Shown here in pieces: positions 10,636-21,474 of a stretch of DNA of 64,000 nt; within the stretch, counting starts at the first letter, position 1; each line of letters opens with the position of its first letter. Location of the stretch: the NCBI GenBank assembly GCA_020809705.1, contig CP085830.1:5332001-5396000 (forward strand), in the 5' to 3' direction. This stretch comes from Calonectria ilicicola. Its lineage: Eukaryota > Ascomycota > Sordariomycetes > Hypocreales > Nectriaceae. The position numbers and the translations under genes are program-made. Below the pieces are notes generated by a model. That model worked only from the letters and a program-made list of their open reading frames with translations. It was not told the origin of the DNA and searched no databases.

Positions 10636-12520
10636 ATGGAAAAGTACGCCACCGAGGAGGCGGACTCGATCGCTATCCAGCGCGAGCGCCCAATCAGCTG
10701 GTCACGCAAAGCCTTCAATATCATCGGTTGTATCCTGGCTCTGCCAGTCTATTGGCTTATGACCATGGGTTCAAGGTATCCTGTCACGCTTGACCTGGTG
10801 TGTACCATTGCCCTGGCCGAGCTTAATCGTTTCATCAATGAGGAGAGACGAATGCGGTTCCAGTCTCAGCAGCACAAAACGCGTAGCAAAATGGACTCTG
10901 AGAAATCGGACATTGAGAGGCAGCCTGCTGCTCCAAGGCTTGATTGTATGGCTGCTGTTGTGGGATGGAGAGAAGACCCGGCACTATTTACCAGAGCACT
11001 GGAAAGCTACAAGAGAGCCCAAAACTGTGCTTTCATGCTAGTGGGAATCGATGGTGATGCCGAAGAAGATCAGGACATGGTGCGCGTTTTCAACAAGGTA
11101 CGTTCACTCACTTAATCTCATCCCTGTCTTGCAAGCTGACACTCTTCAGGTCTATCCCAATCAATCAAAGATTATCCACATCTCTGAGCCACTTGGATTA
11201 GCAGCTGAGCGCTACCTATCCAAGATCAAGTCGTTGCAAAACCAGTATGATGAGGAAGTGAGTGAAGATGAATGTCATGATCTCGCATTGCGTCACTGTA
11301 TCCAGCTCGCGCGCCTTACTCTTGAGCAAGAAAAGATTAAGCTGGGAGGTGTGGATGGAATCCGACGACTGTGCATTCAACAAAAACACATGCACAAGAA
11401 GGGAATTATGTTTACCACCTACATCTTTGCTTTGGTTATTGCCGATATGCTCGGTATCGAGTTTTTATGGTCTTCTGACTCTGATACCTTGGTCTTGCCC
11501 GACTCAATCTCACGCACTGTTAGCTCTATTGCTGCCGACCCTGCCATCGGAGGAGCTAGTTCCGGCTTGATTGTGCACAACGAAAGTGATACCGCTGTGA
11601 CAAAACTTTCCAGCACTGTTTACTGGGGCGAGCTGTATCTCACCCGCTCAACTCCAGCTGCTACAGCTACGAGTGACTGCCAGAGTGGCCCTAGCACTCT
11701 TTTCAGATTGTCAGCTATGCCGGGCATTCTTGTGCCATGGTATCTCCAAACCGTCATGGGCAAACGAATGGTAAGAAACAGCCTCTTGAGTAGTGACTTC
11801 TAAACTAATTGTGGGAATTAGATCATCAACGAAGATCGTCATTTGACAACCAACTTGCTCTCCCGTGGCTGGGGTGTTGTTTTTGCCTCCGATGTGCTCA
11901 CTGCCACCGAGACTCCAACAACTTTGCCTCGGTGGATTATGCAACAAGTACGATGGGGTCGAGCCACCCACATCGAGTCTCTCCTTCAACCCAAAGTTTA
12001 TCTCATGAGCAACCCGTTACTATTCTACGGTATGGCTAAGCGAGAGTCTGGCCCTGTCCTGGGTGCCTTCGCCGTCGCGTACTACTTCCTGACATCTAAA
12101 TCTCTCTTCCAAACATGTTTCTTTGATCTGGCAATGCGAATGGCTGTCGGTGCAGCCTACAATGTTTTGAGAAATCCTCAAAGGTTGAGCCGGGACCAAC
12201 TTGGTTGGGTTTTGCCTGGCATTCTCTTTTATTACATCCCTCTACCGGCCATCCACGTGTGGAGTATGATGACTCTTACAGCAGATGGATGGGGCACTAC
12301 CATGCGTGCTGCTTCCGAGAAAGCCCGCGCATCAAGCACCCGAAAGGCCTGGTGGGAACTGGGATTCTTTGTTGTTTGGATGGGTATTGTTGCAGGAGCA
12401 GCAGCCAGATTGGTGGCGACATCCTACAATTTCAGCGACGAGTACCGTATTTTCTTTATTCTGCTGAGCACTACGATTTCGGCATTAACGACTTGGGCAA
12501 TGGTAATAGGCAGACAATAG
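10636..12520 (+). CDS. GT2 polysaccharide synthase, hyaluronan/chitin-synthase-like
   Basis: Three exons, 10636..11097, 11150..11770 and 11822..12520, give 593 residues; both introns are about 52 nt, GT-AG. An N-terminal membrane segment lies at about 33-46. The processive GT2 domain shows VVGWREDP with a nucleotide-binding loop (LVGIDGDAEED), SDSDT at 263-267, EDRHLT at 365-370 (acceptor-site Glu-Asp) and QQVRW at 402-406, the QxxRW signature of processive synthases. Four to five membrane helices follow at the C-terminus. The family polymerises UDP-sugars and extrudes the chain through the plasma membrane. The second acidic motif is SDSDT rather than the usual DDDT or DADT, so substrate prediction is uncertain. 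Alternatives are a type 2 hyaluronan synthase-like enzyme or a Cps1-type capsule synthase. Confidence 0.88.
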
Positions 12521-13051
12521 ACTAGACAAAAACTTAGATTTAATTACAGTGTAATAATAGGAGACATTTCGCAGCAGACGAAAACTAGGCACTAGCTTCA
12601 TGCATTCACTATGCGAATAATAAAGACCAAAGAAGGAGCCCCTTACCTTCAAATAAGCTCAGTCAGCTGTCATTTATACGCGGAATCGCAATATCCCAGA
12701 ACGAGAAAAATTGGGTCATGTCGAGCTGAAATGCTAAGCATTTACGTAAATCCAACCAAGAACCGAGAAACAAATTGCCTACAGCCAATCGCGAGTCTCG
12801 ATAATGTCATTATATCGGATAATAATACATTTATTAGAAGTCTATAAACCAACAAGGTATTTTTAGAACCAAGCTCCAGACCCATCAACAGTTCCACAGC
12901 TGTCATCTCCAGTCGATTTTTCATTCATTAATTGCAGCCAAGAAACCTGCTCACGGCTCCTCCTGATAACCCAGCTTTGCGGATTCTAGGCAAAGATCTA
13001 CCCCAACGTCCGATTTTCTACTCCACCGTAATAAGAACCGTCAGCATTCCT
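12521..13051. other. intergenic between convergent genes
   Basis: Shared 3' space of the GT2 gene (plus) and GH7 gene (minus). It is AT-rich and I see no feature in it. Confidence 0.5.
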
Positions 13052-14455
13052 TTAGAAGCCATTTCGGCGCTTATGCTGGTGGAGATGGCGTTCAAAGTGG
13101 GGTTCCATTTTGCCCAGTCCTGGAAGGGTGCTCCTGGCAATAGATGGGACGATGGAAAAGGTGGAATTAATCTCTCCCACTCTGATATTGCTGAATGTCA
13201 CCTCCGGGTTCGGCTCAATCTGCTGAATCGACGCAGGACTGCCCTCGGTGGCGTTGCAAGGCCCACTGCTGCCTTGGTCAAGCCAGCTCATATAATTGCC
13301 CTCGTCCCAGTAGAGGCTCATGGCGAGCACCATTCCACGGCTCATGGCCTCTCCCATGCCCTTCATACCACCCAATCTCAAGTACTCGGTAGCCCCGGTT
13401 GCTGAGCAGAATTCGTCGTTGATGTAGTTGATCTTGGGAGGTCCATCAATGTTGACAACGGCACTTTGGATAATCTTGTTGTCCTGGATGTAGTGTCGGT
13501 GATATTCGGAAAAGTCTCCCTGAGTGTTGGTGACGAATTGGGAAACAACAGTAAATTTTCGGGTGGTGTCAACCTTGAACGTATTGCCGCGTCCATAGTA
13601 GTTGGTGATGTTGTACCGCTTCTCGTTCCATGGGCATCCGGACTTGTCGCACACGCCTCCTCCATTGCATTCAGCACCCGTGCACCCGTAGAGACCTGTA
13701 ATGTTGCATGTATGGGGTGCAATGAGTGTCGCTCGGGAGTTTGCCTCCCAAATGTCGAGTTCATTGCAGCACGAACCTCGTCCAGCAATGTTGCCCTTTA
13801 TTACGTTAGCATTGGTCCTGCGCAGTATCAGTTATCATTCTATACTTACAATACCATTGATGAAGGGAGTGACAAAACACTGAGCGTCACAGTAACCAGT
13901 ACCATAGTATGCGCCGGCCTTATTGTAGGGGCTGAGGCTCATGCCTCCATCCTGGGCCATCTCAGAAAGATAAATGGCACTGTTCATGCCGCAAGGCAAC
14001 TTTGACATCTCCACGTCAAAACTAAACTCGGCGCCGGTAAGATACAGCATGTCGTACTTTTCTTGGTTTTCTTCCAATAAATAAACTCGAGGAGAAACCA
14101 CACCCCCATTGTAAATCTGTTGGAGTCGAAGTTCGTCGCCGGATGTGCTAACGCCTCTGACTCGGTAGTCGGGAATCCCTTCGATAATGCAGTTTTTGGC
14201 ACAAGTTGCGGCATCGGGGCAGGCTGTGCTGTTTGCTTTGCTTCCCCAAGCGCCGCAATCATAACTGTTGGTGGTCTGATGAATTGGATGCGTGCTGGAC
14301 TCAAGAACCAGGTAGTTTGTCTGCTTCTTGCAGCCGCCGCGTACTGTGCATCGGTACGTGTCCAACTTGGGGTGCACTTCTGTGATGTTGCCGGGAGTTT
14401 GGCCCAGTGCCAGCTGGGCAACCAGCGTCAAAACGACGAAAGCAGTCGACGCCAT
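13052..14455 (-). CDS. GH7 endoglucanase (Cel7B-like), secreted
   Basis: Two exons, 14455..13850 and 13795..13052, give 449 residues. The 54-nt intron ends GCTAACGTAATAAAG and splices ING-I to GNIAG in phase 0. A signal peptide (residues 1-18, cleavage near ALG-Q) precedes the catalytic domain. The GH7 catalytic signature NELDIWEAN supplies the nucleophile Glu214, Asp216 and acid/base Glu219. The N-terminal GGCKKQTNYLVLES, the short loops and the overall length fit endo-acting rather than cellobiohydrolase forms. It cleaves beta-1,4-glucan with retention. There is no linker or CBM1 after the catalytic domain. The last about 30 residues after GEINST (IARSTLPGLG...KRRNGF) are not family-like, and a different frame there (PFQDWAKWNP) also reads well. 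An unrecognised intron or a frameshift is therefore possible at the 3' end. Confidence 0.92.
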
Positions 14456-15719
14456 ATTAAATGATTAAAGGATGTTGCTGCTTACAAGAAAGGAGGACCT
14501 AGAATCTACTGCACAAAGAAAAGAAGAGAAAAAAGACAGAGGTTTAGTTCATCTATTAATTATGCTAAATTTGAAATAGCCGAGTTGAAAAGACCGCCGA
14601 GTCCGACGCCCTACCAAACCTTGGCGAATTGATCCAATTATCCCACAATAATCTCACCGTGACAGAAGTTTATTAAAATGATTCCCAATGAAACCAGGCT
14701 AATCTTGGCAAGGCTACCCATGCTGAAAAGCACTGATCGGCGGTAGCCCGGTGAGGAATTGTTCTGGAACTGCCAAGTCCGGCATGAAGGAATCTCACTC
14801 GAACAATGGAGAAAACGGATTTGAATTAAAAATGTGAAAAAATGAACACATTTGATGCATGAAAAATGCCTACCGTGCCGCAATCCTTAATTGTCGTCCT
14901 GTCAGCAGCACGTTGCACTGGGATAATTACAGGGGCACCGTTTAATTTAAAATTACGATGCTGGTCCGGGCATAGTCAACCCCACTAATGACAAACGTCA
15001 TTTTTTAATGTCCCTTGACGCTCAAACATCAAAGCCATGTATCAAAACGCAGCTAATATTTGCACCATTTAAAGCCCTATCTTTATAAATTAGGCTCGTA
15101 TACCGAGATCCAAACTCTAGTACGTGCCCTGTTCTCGGCACCTCGCGCTCTCGATCCGCTTACCAAGCGGGGACATGCTAATTCTTGATAAGAATATGTT
15201 TAACTCCACAGCTTGCCGATCCAAATGTGCTAAAACCGCTACCAAATATTGTGCCCTGTGGCCAGCCCAGAACGCAAAACGGTTTCCTACAATCTTGGGC
15301 AGAGAACCATTCATTTACTTGTATTTTGCTCCAACTCCGGTTATACATGAGTTGGCTTATTGTTCATGATAACGCCAAATCATGCATATTAATCTACCAC
15401 ACATGCCAAGAATACTTTAAAGTTGTGATGAGATATCGACCGGCAAAACGGTGGAGCGAGGAGTTTGGGCTGAAGCTTTGGTCGCAGAGTTTACCAGGCC
15501 CACGAGGCTTATCGCATGAACGGGCGCTGTCTGAGCTGAGCACACGCCGTCTCCGCGCTGTACTGAGAATGCCAATAACGGGATCCGCGGATTCCATAGC
15601 CACGAAATATCGATCGCGACTCTTTAAAAGTAATCAAAGGAAGCAGTTAGGAGTGTACGCTCTAGTCAAACTTGGAAGGCAAGCAACTTTTAGACTGCTA
15701 CTATATAAGATAAACTGAC
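14456..15719. other. intergenic: promoter side of GH7 gene and 3' flank of NLR gene
   Basis: AT-rich. No coding frame longer than about 175 codons is present, and the longest (15185-15718, plus) has no start context or domain. I see no RNA gene or repeat. Confidence 0.5.
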
Positions 15720-18212
15720 TCATTTCTTCTGCTTCAACCGAACCGACACTTTTCTCTTATACGCCTCTTTAATTCTGCCAATAGGATTTCTCCTACGCTT
15801 GCTATGTACTTGTGGCTGAGAGTTCGGTTCGCCACTTATTGGGAGATCGGTCAAATGCTCGTTTTCTGAAAGATCGGTCAGACGCCCACCATCAGATGAA
15901 TCGCTTCCTAATTTATCTTCTAGATAAGAATACATCTGGAGATATTTCTTCGTTTTGGAATCATCATTTCCGAAAACCTCCCAACTTAGCCTATAGGCTC
16001 TTTTCAACAGTTGAAGCGCTTCTGCATCGCGACCCTGGTCATGTAAATCACAGGCCAAATTTTGAACACTTCTGATCGTATCGGGATGTTTGGACCCTAA
16101 CTCTCTCTCTCGTCTCTCTAAAACATCCCTATTGATTTTCTCTGCCTCGTCATACTTGCCTTGGCCACCAAGACTACTAGCAAGTTGATGAAGGCTGTGA
16201 AGTGTGTCTGGATGATTGGATCCTAGCTCTCTCTCTCGCTTCTCCAGCACATTTCTGTTAATTTCCTCTGCATCCTTGTACTTTTCTTGGTTACTAAGAG
16301 ATGTAGCAAGAGTAGAAAGACTCCATAGAGTATTCGGATGGTTTGATCCTAACTCTCTCTCTTGTATCTCAATAGCGGTTTTAAGCATGACCTCTCCTTC
16401 CTTTTGCTTATCTTGGTTAATCATATTTCCGGCAAGATTACAAAGGACATTCAGCGTGTCTGGATGGTTCGATCCAAGGTCTCTCTTCCGTACCTCTAAA
16501 ACCCTCTGGTGCATTTTCTCTGTCTCTTCATACCTACCTTGGCCATCAATAACTAGGGCAAGATTACTAAGAAACAATAATGTCTTAGGATTATTTGGCC
16601 CTAAATCCCTCTCCCTGGTCTCAAAAATGCTTCGGCTTATCTTCTCTGCCTCCTTGTAGCCTCCTTGGCCCCTGAGAGCTTCGGCAAGACCAGAAAAACA
16701 TTCAAGCAGGGTGTCATTCTCATCACCAAGTATCCGTTGGGCACTGTTCGTGGCCCGACGAAATATCCACTTTGCTTCGTTATATTTTCCCATATTGTTG
16801 TAATACCAACCAATGCTTGATAACAAGATAGCCCATATTTCAACATCATCTGGATCGTCTGGTGCCTTTCTAATAATTTGGTCAACGTGGGGTTGCAATT
16901 CTTGGCATTGAGGCCATGCTTCGTATTTCCCATCTGGATATTGGTCTGATATGATGTGCAAGAATCTCTTCCTCCAGTATGTAGAGCTATCGGCAGAAGA
17001 TAACCAAACCTGTGTGCAAAACTGTACTAACGAATGCATCTCAAAGAGATGGGCATTGACGGTTGTAGATACTAACGCATAGTCGCGAAGAACTTCGAGG
17101 TCTTCGTCAAAGTCAGCGTCTTCTTGATCCGAGTAAATTTGCAAGGTTGACTCAGGAATACCCTGCGGATTGAACAAGCTCATGAAAGATAGTAGATTCG
17201 CGGCCGATCTATTTTCTCGACGAATCTGATCAAAAGTAATTTGCCAGGTCGCCACAATTGAATTTGAGGCCGTTGGATCACGGCGAAGATCACCGGTTTC
17301 CTTGTTGAGAATGCTGGTCTTTTTGACATCATTTTTACGCATATCCTCAAGATAAGTGGCGATTGACATTCTCGGTGCTCTTCGGTTGATAAAGGCAGCT
17401 GCCTGCGTAATGGCGAGAGGTATGTTGTCCAGTGTTTGAACAAGCTCTTCCAAAGCATTTCGAGGGTGATCTCCTGAGATCTTTTCTCGAACCAAACTAA
17501 GGGCTTCATTTTTGTTCATTGTAGACACCTCGAGTGTGTTTCCGTTGCCCACGAGCCTTTCTGCCACATCCATGCTCCTCGATGTGACAACAATATACCC
17601 GTTTTGGCTCTGGGGCAGGAATGGAGCGAGACCTTGGCCATTTGAAAAGAACACATCGCCTTCATCGGCATTATCAATTATCAATGTCCACTCTCCATTC
17701 TCTTCCTTGCTAAGCCAGTTCGCGACCAGTCGCAGAATGTTGACGTCGGGGTTGTTTCGATCAGGCAGATTTAATCTCTCAGCAATATTTCGATATCCCT
17801 CTTCAAATCGGGCGCAGGTGCTTGCGTGTACCCAAAATACATATGTGGCGAGCGGGCGCTTCCGGACTTCGTAGGCATAGTGGATGGCGAGCTGTGATTT
17901 TCTGCTGTTGTGAGTGCTTGCTCAACTAAAAGCCAGCTTATTTACTTACCCTACGCCTCCAAGGCCAACCAAGGCGGCACGAGTAGCGGGTCGGGCGCAT
18001 TTATCATTTAGCCACTGCATAATCTCGGGTCGATCGATAAAGTCATCGTCGGGAGGGAAAGGAATGATGGAGAAAGGCTCCGAAGGTTGCAGGGCTGGAG
18101 CGCTTGGATGATTATTGGTGGTGAAATTGATTGTTGCGCCATGAGTGGCATGCAGGCCAGAAACGATGTTGTGGCCGTGGACTGGTCCATGATAGTCAGT
18201 AGATGAGGCCAT
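15720..18212 (-). CDS. NLR-like STAND protein: NB-ARC domain plus 42-residue TPR repeats
   Basis: Two exons, 18212..17950 and 17901..15720, give 814 residues; the 48-nt intron splits the Walker A glycine codon (GLGGVG/KS). Residues 13-33 (GHNIVSGLHATHGATINF...) form a short Gly/Asn/His-rich N-terminal motif that resembles the amyloid-type signalling motifs of fungal NLRs. Walker A is at 83-90, Walker B near 159-168 (WTLIIDNADE), then VVTSR and an IPLAITQAAAFI segment as in NB-ARC proteins. The MHS motif (FEMHSLVQ) lies near 375. Seven kinesin-light-chain-type TPRs of 42 residues run from about 442 to 735; several carry near-identical RERELGSNHPDTL blocks. The C-terminus is strongly basic. The family senses non-self in vegetative incompatibility or defence, with ATP-driven oligomerisation in the cytosol. 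The specific ligand is unknown. Confidence 0.92.
16060..16790 (-). repeat. near-identical 126-bp TPR-coding repeats in the NLR gene
   Basis: Consecutive 42-codon units share blocks such as ERELGSNHPDTL, which recur at positions near 16090, 16220, 16345 and 16475 with few changes. Strong identity between neighbours suggests recent unit duplication or gene conversion. Confidence 0.75.
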
Positions 18213-19420
18213 TTCCGCTGTTGACGTATTGAAATAGCTCTAATGAGCGATTTCCGATGGAATGAAGAAGTTTGGAGTAAGATAACTTGCGTAGCCTGGT
18301 TGGGGAAAAATCTTGGTTCAACTAACGATGCCCACCTAACCCCGCAGGTGACACGGCTGGGCAAGCCACGAGCAACCTCATTTGCCGATAGCCTCATTCG
18401 CTTTGCATGCATGCATAAATTTAAGGGATGAGATTGGCTAATGGCAAAAGCTATATTGGCAGTCTTGAGCTACCAGTGCTTCAATCATCGCTAGTTGGGA
18501 ACGATGCAGCGAACGTGTGCAACCCACCCTACACCCTAATTCCGCAACGTGCATTTGATGCAAATATCAGCTTGGAATATTATTGATGACAAATTCACTG
18601 GCCTTTTTTTTCCCTCAAAGATTCTTTTTTCTTTTTTCTTTTTTTTTTTTTTTTTTTTTGCGTGCGCCCATTTTTGTGGCATATTGGCAGGTTAAATACA
18701 CTTGAGAATCGCTGTTAGCTTTGGGCTGCAATCAGGTGTCCCATCGTAGCTGCCATTGTCGTAAACCAGGTGCCTTGATTATTGGATATGATAGGCTCCG
18801 GAACCAAGTTCTCAGATCGACTCAGCGTTAGTCCTAATATATCTCTGATGAAGTCATACATCATATACATGCGTTGCTAGATAATTTATAGAAATAGCGC
18901 CTGCTCCGCATAGACGCGATTGACTACAGATTGGCGAAATTAGTGGGTGTTATCAGCGCGCCAATAGATCTTATCATCCAATTTCCTCCGTCTTCGAGAA
19001 ACCGAAAGCGAGCGCGGTTTGTTTGTCAGCGGTTTGTGCTTGGCACTGTTTTAGGTTTCAAATAAACTTTGGTTTGCAATTATGTCAACCCCAACAAAGA
19101 TTAGTAAAGTCCATAACGTAAGGGTCATTTGGATCAGCCCAAGGCAATTTCCACCCTGTAAAAGGATTAATCAACCTGGCTAAAAATAACGGTGGCTGAG
19201 CAATTCTTTCTCGAGATGGTGACACTGGAGAAAAATTGACAATTCTAGTAAAAAAATTGTATTGGACGCGAACAATGCTGACAAAAAGAGACCTCTGTAT
19301 GTAAACCGAAAATATGAACATGGGAATTTATCATCCATCAAACCCCTGTATCTCTGATGCGCTTGGGGAATTTGAATCGTCCAAAAACACTAACGCCGCA
19401 CCCAATTTCCCCTCAATTCA
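18213..19420. other. intergenic with pyrimidine/T tract
   Basis: Promoter side of the NLR gene. It contains a T-rich tract at 18621-18659, including 21 consecutive T at 18639-18659. No gene seen. Confidence 0.5.
18639..18659. repeat. poly-T run (21 nt)
   Basis: Uninterrupted T run within a pyrimidine-rich tract; likely length-variable between strains. Confidence 0.9.
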
Positions 19421-19606
19421 TCAACAACAGCAGGTACAGCACTCGCAGCAAATGTACGCAGAGCAGCCTGCACAAAGACCGCAGCAGAAGCCCTGTACCA
19501 AGTTAGAATGACGTTCATGAATATGGCAAAGACAAAATGAAAGAGGAAAAGAACTCACACCACCGCGGAGGCTCATCTCAGGTTCGTCTGTAGCTGTTGT
19601 GCTCAT
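19421..19606 (-). CDS. CYSTM-type cysteine-rich micropeptide (39 residues)
   Basis: Two exons, 19606..19559 and 19492..19421, with a 66-nt intron (donor GTGAGT, branch TTCTAACT, acceptor GTACAG) join in phase 0 to a 39-residue protein. The N-terminal half is polar and ends in EMSLRGG. The second exon gives GFCCGLCAGCSAYICCECCTCCC, with eleven cysteines in 23 residues. This layout, a short polar head with a Pro/Gly-containing junction and a C-terminal Cys-rich hydrophobic module, is that of CYSTM proteins, which are tail-anchored in membranes and linked to stress tolerance. Reading through the intron also gives an open frame, but it would insert unrelated sequence between head and module. The spliced form matches the family better. 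Confidence 0.72.
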   Translation of the reverse strand: MSTTATDEPEMSLRGGVSSFPLSFCLCHIHERHSNLVQGFCCGLCAGCSAYICCECCTCCC

Positions 19607-21474
19607 TGCTGCATTTGGACGCTATGAAATAGACTTAGCGACGCGCTCAAAACCGCAACGACTCGTTTTGATCAGTGCAAGGTGGGGTAAACCTACAGGC
19701 TGTTGGTTTTCTAATTTTTGGGAAGTCTCATCGGCAGCCGATGGCGCCATGCTGGCGTTGGGGGATGGTTGCGAATGCTCCAGAGCCATGATGATGATTG
19801 AAGATGGTGTACAGTCAAATTGTTTGCACGGGCAATAACAAGCAAGAAGGGTCCAAAGAACTATGTATATGTATTAATACCTGTAGCCAAGACGTAATTA
19901 AATGCGCCTCCCCGCGTTCATTTCCTCGCAAAGGCTCTCGGCTGTGCGGCATGTGCCAAGTCGCTTTGGGGAAGGATTGCTTGCAGGGTCAACTGGGCAA
20001 TCCGCCTTGCCATCCTGCTGGAGCAATTCGTTCGGTTCGGCCGGGTGAGCTGCGACACGGCCCACATACGCGTCACAGACCATGCGCCCATCCAAAACTG
20101 GGGCGAATCCCATGCGGCATTGGTCGACACTGCCACTATTTCCCATGTATTTACGCATTCAAGGTGGCTGGTTTGTGTTTCGGGATTGATGCTTGCTGCA
20201 TCCTCACTCCGTCTTGCCCTTTCAGCGCGGAGTTGAGACTTCTGATGCTTCTGCAGGGATCGTACCACCCCGCCTCCTCCGGGTCTTGCCGCTGTGATCT
20301 CACCCACAACGAAAATAGTTCTCTTAGAACACGAAAGCGAAGAAAATAAAATTTGAGATAAAGCAGATATGCTTTATATCGGCATTATCGGCATGGGCGT
20401 GATCTAATCGGCTAGCACTAATCATCAGACCGAAAATGAGACCAAGACTTTGGTGAGACATCAAGTAGTACTTGAATAGAAGGTCGGGTTTTTTTAAGCG
20501 AAAGCCACCTGAAAGTGAGATCATTATTTTTTAAAGAAAATAGAGATCATTCATTATTAGCCATGGTTCGTGATGATCTGATTGTGATCAATCGGGGTTG
20601 CATTTTGACGCACTGTCCAGTCGAGAGGACCACCAATCGCTGATCATGGTTTGTACGGGTCCCGAAATTCGGCAAAGCTGTTCTCGTCTAGTGCCACAGA
20701 CTTTCTGCAGAGTTTGGTCGGATGTATTGATGCTTCTCCATTCAATTGCTGGGCCACATATCGCGTCGTCATTGCTCGGTTCTAATTTGTGGTTTCTTTA
20801 TTATGCGTATCAATTGACAGAAAATGATCGCTTTTTAACAGTAAATCCTTGTAGTTCGGCTCCCTACATCTAAGATATTTGGTTTCCTACTTAACAGGAA
20901 TGGTGACTGGTGCAAGCTTCTAATCCGATTGCTCCATTCATGAAACCCCAAGGCCTTCAGCTTCAGGGCGTCCCTGGGGGCTATAAGGCACATGATAAAA
21001 GCCACAGAGTGTTCTCAAGAAGAAATAAAAGTTCTTTTTGTCTTTCTATCGACCAAATTACGTCATGACGATCAAGTCGGACGTATCCGTATGCGATATA
21101 GGCTCACTGGAGAGGAAACCGAGCATGAAAGAGTTGCAGAGTTCATACATCCAAACCGAGTGGTTAATGCCTGTCAGATGCATTGCTCACAGTAGGGCCA
21201 TTGCATAATTGAGTAGCCGGGTGTCAGAGACGGTCTGATAGCATTGCGAATCTGGGTGGGCCCGCAATTCTGCCGTGATTCTCTGGGGTTGTGGTCTCTG
21301 TCCAAGGCTTCCAGTATCGTCTCTTGCACCTATATATCCCCTGATGCCATAGCTGCTGTTGTAGAGTCTTTCATGATCCGAGAACTCCAAATTAGGAGGG
21401 TGCGATTGGCGCCTAGCTTGCTGGTCGACAGGATGCGGTGTCGATTGACGCTGTTCATCGTCTCAAGAACTCGG
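19607..21474. other. intergenic, with a GC-rich island
   Basis: Most is AT-rich and empty. A more GC-rich block at about 19900-20310 carries overlapping minus-strand open frames of 86 and 129 codons. One has five cysteines, but neither has a signal peptide, intron signals or a recognisable domain. I do not call a gene. Confidence 0.45.

Noticed and set aside
19898..20307. Overlapping minus frames in a GC-rich island
   Set aside because: One has five cysteines, but neither has a signal peptide, splice sites or domain; two frames compete over the same DNA.
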